From assembly GCF_905404315.1 (NCBI RefSeq), contig NC_066296.1:8742001-8806000 (forward strand): a DNA stretch of 64,000 nt, written 5' to 3'. The notes below the pieces were generated by a model. That model was not told the DNA's origin and ran no database searches. It saw only the letters and a program-made list of their open reading frames with translations. This document shows positions 31,880-42,285 of this stretch, in pieces. The stretch is from Leptidea sinapis. Lineage: Eukaryota > Arthropoda > Insecta > Lepidoptera > Pieridae. Numbering within the stretch: position 1 is the stretch's first letter; the number at the start of each line of letters is the position of its first letter. A program made the translations under genes and the position numbers.

Positions 31880-32180
31880 TCATTCATACCTGAGGTCGGT
31901 CGCTCCATTCCCAAACTGTGGAATCATTAAGAAAGTCATTTATGTCATAGTAACCTTTACCACACAAACGTTTTTTATCATTTCTTTTGAATATCGTAAT
32001 GCTTTTGATTTGAACTTTTTCTCGGATCTGGTTGTAAAAGAATATACACCGCCCCGCAAAAGACTTACTAACTCGACCTAGCCGAAAAGTAAGCATAACA
32101 AGTTTATAATTGTTCCTCGTGTTAATATTATGATTGTCACAGTTTCTAGCAAATTCCTCAATTTGCTTATGATATTAGTT
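31880..32180 (-). mobile_element. LINE C-terminal tail (TRNKHK family)
   Basis: LGRVSKSFAGRCIFFYNQIR and LCGKGYYDINDFLNDSTVWE are the characteristic C-terminal tail. The end joins the endonuclease fragment across a short repeat (TTAATGAATC, seen twice at 31855-31885 in antisense), so a 3' tail stands directly upstream of a 5' region on the same strand. Confidence 0.7.
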
Positions 32181-32630
32181 TCGTTGTTTTTATTTTAGGC
32201 TTATTCTTATATTTTATTTTTATTTTATGCTATTTTTATTTAAACTTGTAATAGTTAATGATCTATTTATATTTTATCTAGGATATAACGATTTGTATGA
32301 GATTTACTAGACGTCGGTTGACCTAGATAGCCTTCTCTGGAAAAATGTGTTATTACGTGCGTTCGTTGCCTATTCAGAGTTTTAACACGTACTATTCGGA
32401 TAAATTTGAAAGCTTCACTAGAGATTAAAGAATTCACCTTCGACTTTTAAATCATTGATTCTGATGATGAAGCTTATTTGTTTACTGATGCATATAAGTA
32501 AGTTTGAGCTAACGGATGAGAATTAAAGATAACAACATTTGCTTTTCATACATTTGTGCAGAGGCAGTCTTGAGCTTTTCTAATCACACTTGACCTTTGT
32601 ATTGGAGGGAGCAAATGGAAAATAGGCTCG
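32181..32630. other. Unassigned spacer
   Basis: No recognised feature. Confidence 0.4.
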
Positions 32631-32634
32631 CCTA

Positions 32635-32935
32635 ATAAAAGGCATAAAAGGCATTTATTTTCTCAAAATTGATTCCTTTAGAATTCTTTTTGATGTTATT
32701 TCTAATAACTACTAGATACTACTATCGGAAACAAATGGCGCTCTGAGAGAGAAGAAGCGGTGCAAGAAACTCTCCCAGCATTCTTTTTTTGCGCTCTTTT
32801 CAATAAAAATATACAATATTGTACAATCATTTCTATCGCTATAAAATAATCACAATCTAGTCCCAGGCTGTCCGATCATTTAGATATTCAGCAGTGGAGT
32901 AATAGGATTTACGACAGAGCCATTTTTTTTATAAA
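32635..32935 (-). mobile_element. Family B LINE-tail repeat
   Basis: Antisense copy with all landmarks: AAAGGCATTTATTTTCTC, GAAACAAATGGCGCTCTGAG, ATCTAGTCCCAGGCTGTCC. Confidence 0.8.
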
Positions 32936-33240
32936 AATAGACTCTAAAAGAATCAACATGATCAGCCAGAGGTCAAAAGATGCATTACCGCCTTTTCATT
33001 TGGGTGTATGCCTTGAAGGTACCTAAGTTGTATCGGTTCCTGAAAACAGCAGCCCGCAGATGTGGCCCAAAATGTGGCTGGCAGTTTTGGAGGTCATACA
33101 TCAACGTAATGTGGGTGGATTTGGAGGATTTGTCCGGTTATAAAAATAGGCTGCTGGTGTTAATCTAAGATCTGCTCTGAATACTTCCCGTGATACATGC
33201 GGTAGAAGATTCAGAAAAACCTCATATCTATACACAACTA
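32936..33240 (+). other. Short unassigned frame region
   Basis: The frame at 32980-33168 reads RRCGPKCGWQFWRSYINVMW; the composition is less AT-rich than the surroundings and looks like eroded coding sequence, but I cannot assign a family. Confidence 0.25.
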
Positions 33241-33275
33241 CAAATACACAAATAAAAGTGAAAACAAAATTTTAT

Positions 33276-33342
33276 GAACGATGCGGGACTCGAACCCGTG
33301 ACCTCTCGCGTTCTCCTCTTTTTCCAACTGAGCCAACCGTTC
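33276..33342 (-). tRNA. tRNA-like sequence in foldback left arm, shortened anticodon arm
   Basis: Opens GAACGGTTGGCTCAGTTGG and closes CACGGGTTCGAGTCCCGCAT plus CGTTC. At 67 nt it is about 6 nt short in the anticodon arm. A and B boxes are canonical. Confidence 0.5.
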
Positions 33343-33526
33343 GAGGCACGTATCGTTGATAAAATTTTGTATGTTTTGTTCAACTCTCAGGTTGTGGCTT
33401 CATCTACAGGATCTACTTAACAGTTGATAACCTGTTTAAAAAAAAAGTGAAGCAGACCCTGTAGATGATGAAGCCATAACCTCAAAGTTGAACAACATAC
33501 AAGATTTTATAAATGATACGTCACTC

Positions 33527-33599
33527 GAACGGTTGGCTCAGTTGGAAAGAGAGCTCGCACGGAACGCGAGAGGTCATGGGTTCGAGTCCCGCATCTTTC
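33527..33599 (+). tRNA. tRNA-like cloverleaf in foldback right arm
   Basis: 73 nt. Opens GAACGGTTGGCTCAGTTGG; the anticodon stem CTCGC/GCGAG encloses loop ACGGAAC; the T arm is ATGGGTTCGAGTCCCGC. One acceptor mismatch (C4-T69) and a non-U base at position 33 argue against translation use. Different loop from copy 1, so the anticodon arms have drifted or been exchanged. Confidence 0.5.
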
Positions 33600-33677
33600 A
33601 TAAAACATTGTTTTCTGTTTTATTTGTGTATTAAATCTCAGAAGTGAGAGTTATCACTTTAAAAAAACTTCCAAACA

Positions 33678-33930
33678 ACCAGTGGGAGGCTCCTTTGCAC
33701 AGGATGCCGGCTAGATTATGGGTACTATAACGGCGCCTATTTCTGCCGTGAAGCAGTAATGTGTAAACATTACTGTGTTTCGGTCTGAAGGGCGCCGTAG
33801 CTAGTGAAATTACGGGGCAAACGAGACTGAACATCTTATGTCTCAAGGTGACGAGCGCTATTGTAGTGCCGCTCAGAATTTTTGGGCTTTTCAAAAACCT
33901 GAGCGGCACTGCATTGAAATAAAAAAAAAA
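33678..33930 (+). mobile_element. Family A SINE-like repeat
   Basis: CCAGTGGGAGGCTCCTTTGC through GAGCGGCACTGCATTGAAAT followed by ten A bases; the usual last 55 bp are missing, so the A-run stands at an internal position of the consensus. Confidence 0.82.
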
Positions 33931-34004
33931 ACAATAAATTGTTGACACCTACAAATATTCAAGTCAATCGGAGATGAGTTATGATGAAATCGTACTGAGC
34001 ATAC

Positions 34005-34300
34005 CAAACTATTTAACCGGCTTCAAAAAAGGAGGAAGTTCTCAATTCGTGGGTATGATTTTTTTTTTTATGTTTATAACTTCAAAACTTTCGACTGGAG
34101 GATCCAAATTTCATAATTCTTTTTTAACCGACTTCAAAAAGGAGGAGATTCTCAATTCGTCGGTTTTTTTTATATATTTGTTACCTCAAAACTTTCGACT
34201 GGGTGAACCGATTTTGATAATTCTTTTTTATTTGAAAGAAATTGGTCCATATCTGATAATGGCATCCATGAGAAAACCATTAACGTCTTAAATTTGATAT
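34005..34300 (+). repeat. 'Accgacttcaaaaaggagg' repeat, two tandem units
   Basis: AACCGGCTTCAAAAAAGGAG (about 34013) and AACCGACTTCAAAAAGGAGG (about 34126) begin two units, each continuing TTCTCAATTCGT.GGT.T and AAAACTTTCGACTGG. The unit recurs at 41070, 44458 and inverted at 49390-49430. A common lepidopteran repeat by memory; its transposition class is uncertain. Confidence 0.65.
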
Positions 34301-34740
34301 ACGTATGTGGATTATAAATTAACGAATAACTCAATATCGCGTCAACCAATTTCGATGATTCTTTTATTGGAAAGGATATACTTCAAATGTGGTTTGGTGA
34401 GAGTTTGGTTCTGATTACGGAATCCATGACAAAATCGAAATCTTCAATTCCTAGGAGAAAATTAACGATACTCGGCCGAATCTTTTTATGCTATTAGGAT
34501 ATTTAAGTCATCTACCATAGTAATTGTCGTAGTTAAATATGATGAACAATGGGACTCCTTAACGACTTACGGTAAGGACTGCGATTTGTGGCAGAATTTG
34601 TGAGTGTCTGTAATCAAATTGCAAAGCGCTTACGTTCACTGCTGCATTGAAAAATTCAGTATATCTACACATATTTAAACAAATAGTTAGTTAGTGTACT
34701 TCAAATACACTAAAAATCGAAAGAAGGGTTTAAAATAAAC
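34301..34740. other. Unassigned, probably continuation of the preceding repeat
   Basis: Phrases such as GATAATTCTTTTTTATTTG and GATGATTCTTTTATTGG recur within 34210-34370, suggesting decayed internal repeats. No gene. Confidence 0.35.
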
Positions 34741-34832
34741 AGAAAAACCAACCAACTTCAAAAACACTATTCCAAAACAATATATATAATAGTCATTAAA
34801 AAGTATTAAAATAATTGTGTATTTTATACTTT

Positions 34833-35035
34833 CTAATTAATTAATCTAAATCAAGTTACGATTATTGTAATTTTTGGAGTCGGTGTCATCCAAGATAGGT
34901 TTGTAACTACATACATAGTTATAGGTGAGATGTGCTTGAGTCGTGAGGAGGCGAGAGGCGAGAGCGGGTCGAGGCGGAAGGATACCGATTCCAAAAATAA
35001 CAATAGTTGTAACAGGAATTAGATTAATTAATTAG
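34833..35035. mobile_element. MITE with about 52-bp inverted ends
   Basis: CTAATTAATTAATCTAAATC...TTTTTGGAGTCGGTGT at 34833-34886 is complementary to ACCGATTCCAAAAATAAC...AGATTAATTAATTAG at 34985-35035. The interior includes GTCGTGAGGAGGCGAGAGGC. A left end of the same family stands at 49236-49295. Confidence 0.7.
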
Positions 35036-36560
35036 ATTGTATAATAACACGCGATTATTTTTATACTATATATATTATATATTTTAGTATATTTTATACT
35101 ATTTAAATAAATAGTATAAAATATAGTATTTATAATAATTGTGAAAAGTTGAACCTTATCATCAAATCAGTGCAGTAATCACTTTCATCGTCCGTACATA
35201 ACAATACAAAGTTGAACGTCTCACCTAACTCAAAATCTAATCCAAGTACATCTGAAGCCCTTATAAATAAAAACATATAATCCACTTGGAACATCAACAT
35301 GCACCGCGCGACACTTCATTAGGTTACGTTTTCGTCTCCCCAAAGATATTAAATATAAATATAACATTATTTCGTATACGCACTACGCTTTAAATTAAAA
35401 TTTAAATTGACTAATTTGCGTTCGTGATGTATATGTAATTATTAATTCAAATACACTTTAAAGAAGGACAAAAAAGCTTGTTGATCGCCGTGTATTATTT
35501 ACGTATGTTTATGGATTCGGTTAGTGCAGATGCAACTTAAGGCCCCTATACCAAGAAATCGCCAAAATAGCGCATAATTGAAACAATTTCTTGGCGGTTT
35601 ATATAAAGCTGATATTTTTACAAATAAATAATTAAATATCTACAGAATATGAGAAGAAAATTCATGTTTTCGTTACATTTCTATTTTTTATAGCCAGTGC
35701 GAAAAAAGTCACCAAAATACCCCTAACTTTTACAGTTAGAGCCATGTTAATCAATCAATCAAGATAAAAATTGATGACTTGTACATCAATACTATTTAAC
35801 ATGATATAGTTTTGTAATGGAAATTTTATTATGTTTGTAATAAATTAAAAATGCTTCTAATTCTGAATTAAAACTATGGTGATCTTGTGCGAGAGGGTTG
35901 ACCTAGCTCTGCTCGATTCGTCAAGGCCATTGGCTTGGTGCCCAGCCTTAACAGCGGCGCCTTGTGCCAGCATTGTTTCGGTTTTTAAGCTTATCACATT
36001 GTGCTATCCTTATATATATTAACTCTCAAAATGACGACTGCTTTGTGTTTTTCAAAAATCTTGAGCTGCCTTTTCATGGGCAAAGCATATACCTGTAAGT
36101 ACGTAAGCTTCATATTTGTATAAAGAATCCACCCTACGTATCTAGTTAAATGTGTCGGGAACTTATAACACGACATAACCATAGATTACATTGAGATTAC
36201 ATATATATTGAGACTAAAAGAGACGAAAAGACAACGTAGAATTTGAATTAAGTTAAAAAGCAATTGTATTAAAGTTTTACAAAATCATCTCTTATGATTT
36301 ACAGCTTGCTATGGATTGAGTAGAAAAATACAAGGTGTTTTATCATCCTATCTCAATTTAAAATCTAGATTTCACATCATCTGCCAATTGATGATGGATC
36401 TTCTTTTATTTTTAAATATTAGTTACAATTTCCAAATCCATATAGCATACATAATGCCTGTCAACGATTTTTGTATTTTACAGTAATAGCCAAATACGAT
36501 GGAATGTTTTTAATTACATAGAACAGTTAAAGAACAAAAACAAAGAAAACTAAATAAATA
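35036..36560. other. Unassigned stretch with an AT hairpin
   Basis: 35090-35123 holds TATTTTATACTATT and its complement with a 6-nt loop. 35880-35990 is locally GC-richer (CCAGCCTTAACAGCGGCGCC) without a recognisable gene. Confidence 0.4.
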
Positions 36561-36566
36561 ATATTT

Positions 36567-36883
36567 AGTAGTGGATCCGACAGACCTTGTCCTGTACACA
36601 CGTCTTAAATTTGAAAAATCGGTCCAGCCGTTAGGAGGAGTTCACTAACATACACATCAGCTTGGAGAATTATATTATATGAACGGAATTGAGAATCTAA
36701 ACCAATCCCAAATTCACACACAAAAATTCATTGAAATCGATCCAGCCGTTTAGGAGGTAGTTCAGTTGTGAATATAAACCATACTCGAACCTGAAAAACA
36801 CAGAAAGTGTCATTAAAATTGGTCCTGCCGTTTAGGAGGAGTTCAGTTACAACAGACGCACAAAAGAAATATTAATATTAAGA
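36567..36883 (-). mobile_element. Decayed Helitron with triplicated block
   Basis: The minus strand begins TCTTAATATTAATATTTC and ends near GTCTGTCGGATCCACTA, a mutated GGGTCAGCTAGT terminus. Inside, the block CAGCCGTTTAGGAGG.AGTTCA occurs three times (about 36627, 36747, 36827). Confidence 0.6.
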
Positions 36884-37420
36884 TATATATCATTTTCTTA
36901 ACAATTTATTTAATAATTAGCATATACTATACAAAAATTTAACTGGTTTTAGGTGGATAATTGATTATTATAAATTTTATTCTTTGTATAGTCTTCAAAA
37001 CCTTCAGATAAAACTCATATACTTTGATCATGACACTCTCAGTGCCCTTATCGCACTCGCCTATTACTCATGTGCATTATATAACATCGAGTTTAATGAC
37101 CAATATTACCAATGTGACATACTAGTTTTAAAATGATCTATTTATGTTACGTTTTTAATACCATAACGTGTAAATGCACAGTGAGTAAGCAGCGTGAACG
37201 AGTGTTCATTATCATTTGTATTCAGTCGAAGAGGGCCTGCACCTGGAGTACTGTCAACAGGAAAGATTTATATTTCAGCAGAATTGAACGAAATCCGCTT
37301 TTGTATGCTAATGTACCTCGCTACAGCTTAAATACAGAATCACTGTATCTAATTTATGCTAAGAATAGCTTCAATTTAATGTTATATTAGTAATAATTTA
37401 ATTATATTAAAATATTTTTA
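36884..37420. other. Unassigned spacer
   Basis: No recognised element; the 37133-37390 frame has no motif. Confidence 0.4.
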
Positions 37421-37521
37421 TACTAGCTGAACTGACAGGCGTTGTTCTGTACTGTAAAATAGTGTTTTTTTATGAATTGGTCAATAATATTCCATAACAT
37501 CAAGAATTATTTCGTAAAATA

Positions 37522-38805
37522 TTAGGTCCTTACATATGAAATTGACGTATTTCGTACTGGCCACTTTAATCACGGTGTTCTCCTCTTTGGTAAGGAATTC
37601 CAAATTCAAATTTGTACAGCTATTTAGTCATGTATTTGTGCTTCGATGACCGTCATTCATTTGTTTTTTTCTGTTTGCGTCGCTCATTTTACAAAATGGA
37701 AAACTTAAAGTATCGCATTATTTACGAGTACGAGTTCCGCCGTGGCAGTAGTGCTGCGGAAACGACTCGAAGGGTGAATGATGTGTATGGCGGTCATGTT
37801 GCAAAAGAAAACACAGTTCGTTTTTGGTTCCAACGTTTTCGTTCTGGAAATTTCGACCTGCAGAACAAGGCCCGTGGACGGCCTGAGACCCAAGTTGATA
37901 ATTAAGTATGTAAGTAAGGCTATTGTGGAATCGGATCCATTGCAAACCACGTCCGAGTTAGCTGCAGGCTGCGGTGTTAGTGATAAAACTGCTCTAATTC
38001 ACTTGAAGCAAATTGGGAAGGTTAAAAAGCTTGAAAGGTGGGTACCTCACAAAATGACTGAAGCAAACAGGCAAACACGCGTCGACTGCTGCGTTACATT
38101 ACTGAACCGGCACAATAATGAACGTATTTTAAACCGAATCATTACCTGTGATGAAAAATTGATTCTTTACGATAATCGGAAGCGCTCAGCGCAATGGTTG
38201 GATCCTGGCCAGCCAGCCAAATCCTGCCCCAAGCGTAAATTAACCCCAAAAAAGTTACTTGTAAGCGTTTGGTGGACTAGTGCCGGTATTGTTCATTGCA
38301 GTTTTCTCAAATCTGGCCAGACAATTACGGCTGATGTCTATTGTCAGCAATTGCAAACCATGGTGGAAAAGCTAGCGGGTAAACAACCTAGGCTGGTCCA
38401 TCGCTCCACGCCACTGCTACTTCACGACAACGCTAGACCACACACTGCACAACAGACGGCTACCAAATTAGAAGAGCTTCAATTGGAATGTCTAAGACAT
38501 CCTCCGTACTCCCCGGACCTTGCTCCAACAGATTATCGACTACAACGATAACCATTTTTTTCGAAATTTGAACAACTTGCAAGGGAAAAAATTTAACTCT
38601 GATGGGGCAGTCCAAATCGCCTTCACAGATTTTATTGATTCCCGTCCGTTTTTTTAGTAAAGGGATCAATGAACTACCTATGAGATGGCAAAAGTGCATA
38701 GAAAACAATGGTTCATACTTTGATTAATTAAATATATTATATTTAAAAATATTCGACTTTTTGTTCCTCCCATACAAAACGCCAATTTCATATTTAAGGA
38801 CCTAA
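37522..38805 (+). mobile_element. mariner transposon, near complete
   Basis: Bounded by inverted ends TTAGGTCCTTACATATGAAA (left) and TTAGGTCCTTAAATATGAAA (right, reverse complement), each flanked by the dinucleotide TA (37520-37521 and 38806-38807). Length 1284 bp is right for mariner. It lies inside a Helitron and is therefore younger than it. Confidence 0.92.
37695..38725 (+). pseudogene. mariner transposase (D,D34D), frameshifted
   Basis: Begins MENLKYRIIYEYEFRRGSSA with the paired helix-turn-helix region, continues VRFWFQRFRSGNFDL and, after a small deletion near 37903, AIVESDPLQTTSELAAGCGV and WVPHKM (the WVPHEL motif). Catalytic residues are visible as CDEK, LLHDNARPH and YSPDLAPTDY, with exactly 34 residues between the second and third Asp. 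Another lesion at about 38540 shifts the frame before FSKGINELPMRWQKCIENNG. The enzyme would excise and insert the element at TA sites; this copy should be inactive. The overall set of motifs resembles the cecropia-type mariners. Confidence 0.92.
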
Positions 38806-39185
38806 TATGTTCCCTGTTGTTATAATGAAATTGTTTCACAGCGGAACTGTCAAACCGTGCATAAATGAATTCTCTCATAGAAAATATGTCCAAACAAAAC
38901 AAATATGGGAAATAAAAATAATTATGGGTCCCAAATCAAAATAAAAATGTGTGCAATGCTATTCACGACACATGATTTCAACCGGTATGAAAGACGTAAC
39001 TATCACCGCTACCATATTTATGTTCTTCTGATGACTATGTAGTAATACGTCATGCGCATGACGTCAGAATATATTAAGGTATACTCTCGTCATACATAAG
39101 ACAATCTGTTCTTCAACTATGATCGCCTGGTACCAAGACACTGTATAATGCTTCCTATCTCATTCTCTCGCCGGCTGAATCCTAT

Positions 39186-39213
39186 ACACAAACAGGTAAA
39201 TACCTGTTTGTGT
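39186..39213. repeat. 13-bp inverted repeat with 2-nt spacer
   Basis: ACACAAACAGGTA, AA, TACCTGTTTGTGT. Perfect arms. Confidence 0.9.
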
Positions 39214-39382
39214 CTCTATCGTCTCGCTTTTTCGTTTCACCACGTTTCAAATCACAATGATTCTAAAGAAGTTTCACTTCAAAAACTATCCTATCTCTCA
39301 AGGTGGACTAAAGTTGGGTCCGTTTATTAGTTTAGGAGTTCATTGGAAACAAATATCAAGACACTAGATATATATATATAAT

Positions 39383-39646
39383 ACTAGCTGACCCAGCAAA
39401 CGTTGTATTGCCATATAAAGTAAAAAAATCCATTGCCACCTCGCAACACTATTGCGGATCTGTGGATGTAACAGAATAATATAAAAATCGCGATAGAAAA
39501 ATAGGTGTTTCTCGTAGACGGGTGAAAATTTTAAGTTATTTATATATTTCGTAAATTTAGTGTATATTTCACCCATCTACGATCAACAGTTACTTTTGTA
39601 TCGCGATTTTAATATCGGCAATACAACGTTTGCTGGGTCAGCGAGT
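39383..39646. mobile_element. Two Helitron 3' ends head to head
   Basis: ACTAGCTGACCCAGCAAACG at 39383 and CGTTTGCTGGGTCAGCGAGT ending at 39646 are inverted copies, and the inner parts also pair (AAAATCGCGAT with ATCGCGATTTT; ACGGGTGAAA with TTCACCCATCTACG). The whole 264-bp unit is a large imperfect palindrome, adjacent to the Helitron at 37422-39380. Confidence 0.75.
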
Positions 39647-40925
39647 ATACTATAAAAGACTTGATACATGCCTGCTGAAATCGTAATTTTATGTTCTCTA
39701 ATTGGTATTGATGGTGGACTTATGAATATTGTAAGATATTCTTGAATAAACGAATTAAATTTTAAATTTAATAATTTAATTTTTAGTGCTATTAGTGTTT
39801 TGTCATAAACAAAAAAAAATGACAGTTATAGAGACTGGTAATAGAAGTGAAAACTTAGAATTCGCAATTTCATTATGTTTAAAAACAAATAAATTATTAA
39901 TTTAAATTTATTTTTAAAATTTATTTTCAATAATATTTGAATCATACAAAAACACAATTTCAACAATGCACCGTATATACACATTTTCAGAACAGTAGAA
40001 CTTTTCACTAAATCCATTCAATTTCAATTATAAGATACACACAGTACTAATGATGCACAAAAGGCATCAGTATAGATAGCTACAGATATACTGCTTAAAG
40101 CATTTCGGTGATGCGAACTCACGAGGCTTCACCCATCCAAAAAGTCTCTAACAATATAACATTTATTTTTTTATTTATTTATACCCATAAGATTTTCCCT
40201 AACAAATAGGACCCAACGCGGCTAGAGAAATTTTCACTTCATAAACTTTCTTAACGGCTGTGAGTTAATTATATTATGAAATTTGTTTAATGTCTTCATA
40301 AAAAAGGTCTTGTAGACAATATTAAGGTGACACTAAACGCCAGCGACCTTGAGCGATATAAATACACGGCAAAGCCAATATTTTCGAAATTCTTGCGCGG
40401 AAAACGTTACGTGAGAGTAGTACTAAGCAAATGCGTCATGCCATGCGAAAAAACTTGTTTAACTGCAAAGAAAAGTGGTAGTTCAAAAAGGCTCTCGAGT
40501 GTTAACTATAACCTACAGCAAGCATTAGCAACCTACAAATAAGACTTATGGGTATTTATAACAGGATGAAGTAGTGTTCATAGCTCCAAATGCTATATTT
40601 TAACCATTAAATTTGTCTAAAAACACCTTGTTTGCGTGTTTAATGCTTACCCTTCGCCTTAAGTATAAAGGCGCACAGTCACTAATCAACATTTCTAACG
40701 GACACATTCAGGCCATTCAAAACCGTGTCACTGGTGAGCAAAGAACTGAATGAAACACCTTCATTATGATTCCCTTTCATTCTGCTTACACACCTGGCTT
40801 CTAACAATCTATTCGAAATTCAACCTTTAGTATTTGTCAATAGAGGCTATTTCGGCGCAATGTAACTTCGCTCTATTTTGACAAGACTGTGTATGAAAGC
40901 AAATGATGTAATAAGACGTATGCTT
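39647..40925. other. Unassigned stretch
   Basis: The segment 40327-40450 (GTGACACTAAACGCCAGCGA) is GC-richer and may be an eroded repeat; no family is assigned and no gene is supported. Confidence 0.4.
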
Positions 40926-40926
40926 A

Positions 40927-41003
40927 ATGACGTTCTATACATATAGAAAAATCACGTATCCTTGGTTAATAAGCGGCAATGTAAAATATTTAATCAGTTC
41001 AGC
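40927..41003 (+). repeat. Direct repeat, partner at 41430-41503
   Basis: Shared CGTTCTATACATATAG, CCTTGGT.AATAAGCGGCAA and TATTTAATCAGTTCAGCTT. About 75 bp in both positions, 500 bp apart. Confidence 0.8.
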
Positions 41004-41016
41004 TTCATGTTCATAT

Positions 41017-41255
41017 AATTTAATATAATACGAGTATTAGTAGCTGACTCGGCAAATGTTCTTTTTAACCGACTTCAAAAAGGAGGAGGTTCTCAATTCG
41101 ATTAACTTCCTGTTTGCTCACGTTGCCATATGGCAACGGCATGAGGCCACCGCGTAGTACGCGTTATGAAGTTAGCGCACAAGACATTAATATTTTTTTT
41201 ATGAGATTTATGATCAGATTTCCGTGATTTTCTTTAGTTAGATGCAGAATGTTTG
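41017..41255 (+). repeat. Dispersed repeat with an 18-bp palindrome, partner at 44410-44650
   Basis: Both copies have ATATAATTTAATATAATA, GACTCGGCAA, the ACCGACTTCAAAAAGGAGG unit, then CGTTGCCATATGGCAACG (a perfect 18-bp palindrome) and GCATGAGGCCACCGCGTAGT. About 90% identical by eye. Confidence 0.85.
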
Positions 41256-41579
41256 CCATTTGGTCCCATAAAAATTTGACATAGTTTGGCCCAGTAGTTT
41301 TCATTTTATGAATATTTTTGTTTACGTGGATGATGTTATAATAATTTTTGTACTGCTTTTTTGGAGTTTTCATTTAGTTTCTTTATATATCATTAACCCA
41401 TTTGCCGAAAAGTGGGTGTTGCAAATGATGTAACGTTCTATACATATAGGCTCATCCTTGGTCAATAAGCGGCAATGTAAAATATTTAATCAGTTCAGCT
41501 TTGATTCGGACAGTGACAGCTGATACAAGAATAAGGAGAAAAGTGTGCTTACATTGTCTTGAAGCACACTTTTGCCGTT

Positions 41580-42010
41580 CAAATTCAAATTCAAATATTT
41601 TTATTCAAATAGATATAAAATCGCTTATTGATAGTCAAAAACTACCACCCATTCCAGAAGGTATGACAGACCTGAGAAGAACTTCTTTTTTTATAAAAAC
41701 ATGGTTACAAAGTAAAATCGTACAGTAAAATTATTATTTAATTGCCTGTCGGTCGCTTCATTCCCAATTTGTGGTTTCATTAAGAAAGTAATTTATGTTA
41801 TAGTTACCTTTACCACACAAACGTTTTTTAACAATCCTTTTGAATTTCGTAATAGATTTGTTGTAATAGCATATACAATGCCCCACAAAAGACTTAGTAA
41901 CTCGACTTAGCCGAGTAGTAGGCATTATAAGTTTATGTTTGTTCCTGGTGTTAACATTATGGTTATGACAGTTTCTAGCAAATTCACTTAAGTGACTATG
42001 TACATACGTA
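41580..42010 (-). mobile_element. LINE C-terminal tail and 3' UTR (TRNKHK family), best copy
   Basis: Antisense. In sense: NHNVNTRNKHKLIMPTTRLS, KSFVGHCICYYNKS, FKRIVKKRLCGKGNYNINYF, LNETTNWE, stop, then the 3' UTR ending at the AAATTCAAATTCAAATATT-type terminus. Short in-frame deletion after YYNKS compared with 31884-32096. Used here as the reference for the other fragments. Confidence 0.75.
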
Positions 42011-42277
42011 ACATTATCAAGAATGTATTGAGAGGCAACAGTTAATATGTTTATTTCTTTAAATTTTGTAATAAAATATAACTAACAAATTTGATTTATT
42101 ATTAAGTCGTAGGCAATTCTAGGATGTGCCAGCTATTAACGTTTTTTAAAATTAGTTAAAAAAAAGTATTGCAGATGGTTTTTCGTTACAACCTTACGTT
42201 TCCATTTTGGATAAAACTACTTAAAATTAATAAATATTAACATTAACACACGTCTTTTTAATGTTACGTAACTGGTC
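42011..42277. other. AT-rich spacer
   Basis: Nothing recognised. Confidence 0.4.
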
Positions 42278-42285
42278 ATTTTAAT

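Larger units (their letters stand above)
33245..33660. mobile_element. Foldback element with tRNA-like arms, copy 2
   Basis: Same architecture as 26532-26932: arms 33245-33405 and 33470-33620 are inverted copies around a loop with GTTGATAACCTGTTTAAAAA. The right terminus is complete (GAAGTGAGAGTTATCACTTT); the left terminus is lost beyond ACACAAATAAAAGTG. Both arms carry tRNA-like sequences (33276-33342 minus, 33527-33599 plus). Confidence 0.8.
37422..39380 (-). mobile_element. Helitron interrupted by a mariner
   Basis: The 3' end (minus strand) is CCTGTCAGTTCAGCTAGT at 37422 and the 5' side around 39270-39380 matches the start of the Helitron at 45498 (CCTAAACTAA, CTTGAGAGATAGGATAGTTT). Sequence right of the mariner, CCCTGTTGTTATAATGAAAT with AGAAAATATGTCCAAACAAA, also matches the interior of the 45498 copy in reverse complement. 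The part from about 38940 to 39240 has no match there and may be another insertion or older sequence. Confidence 0.7.
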
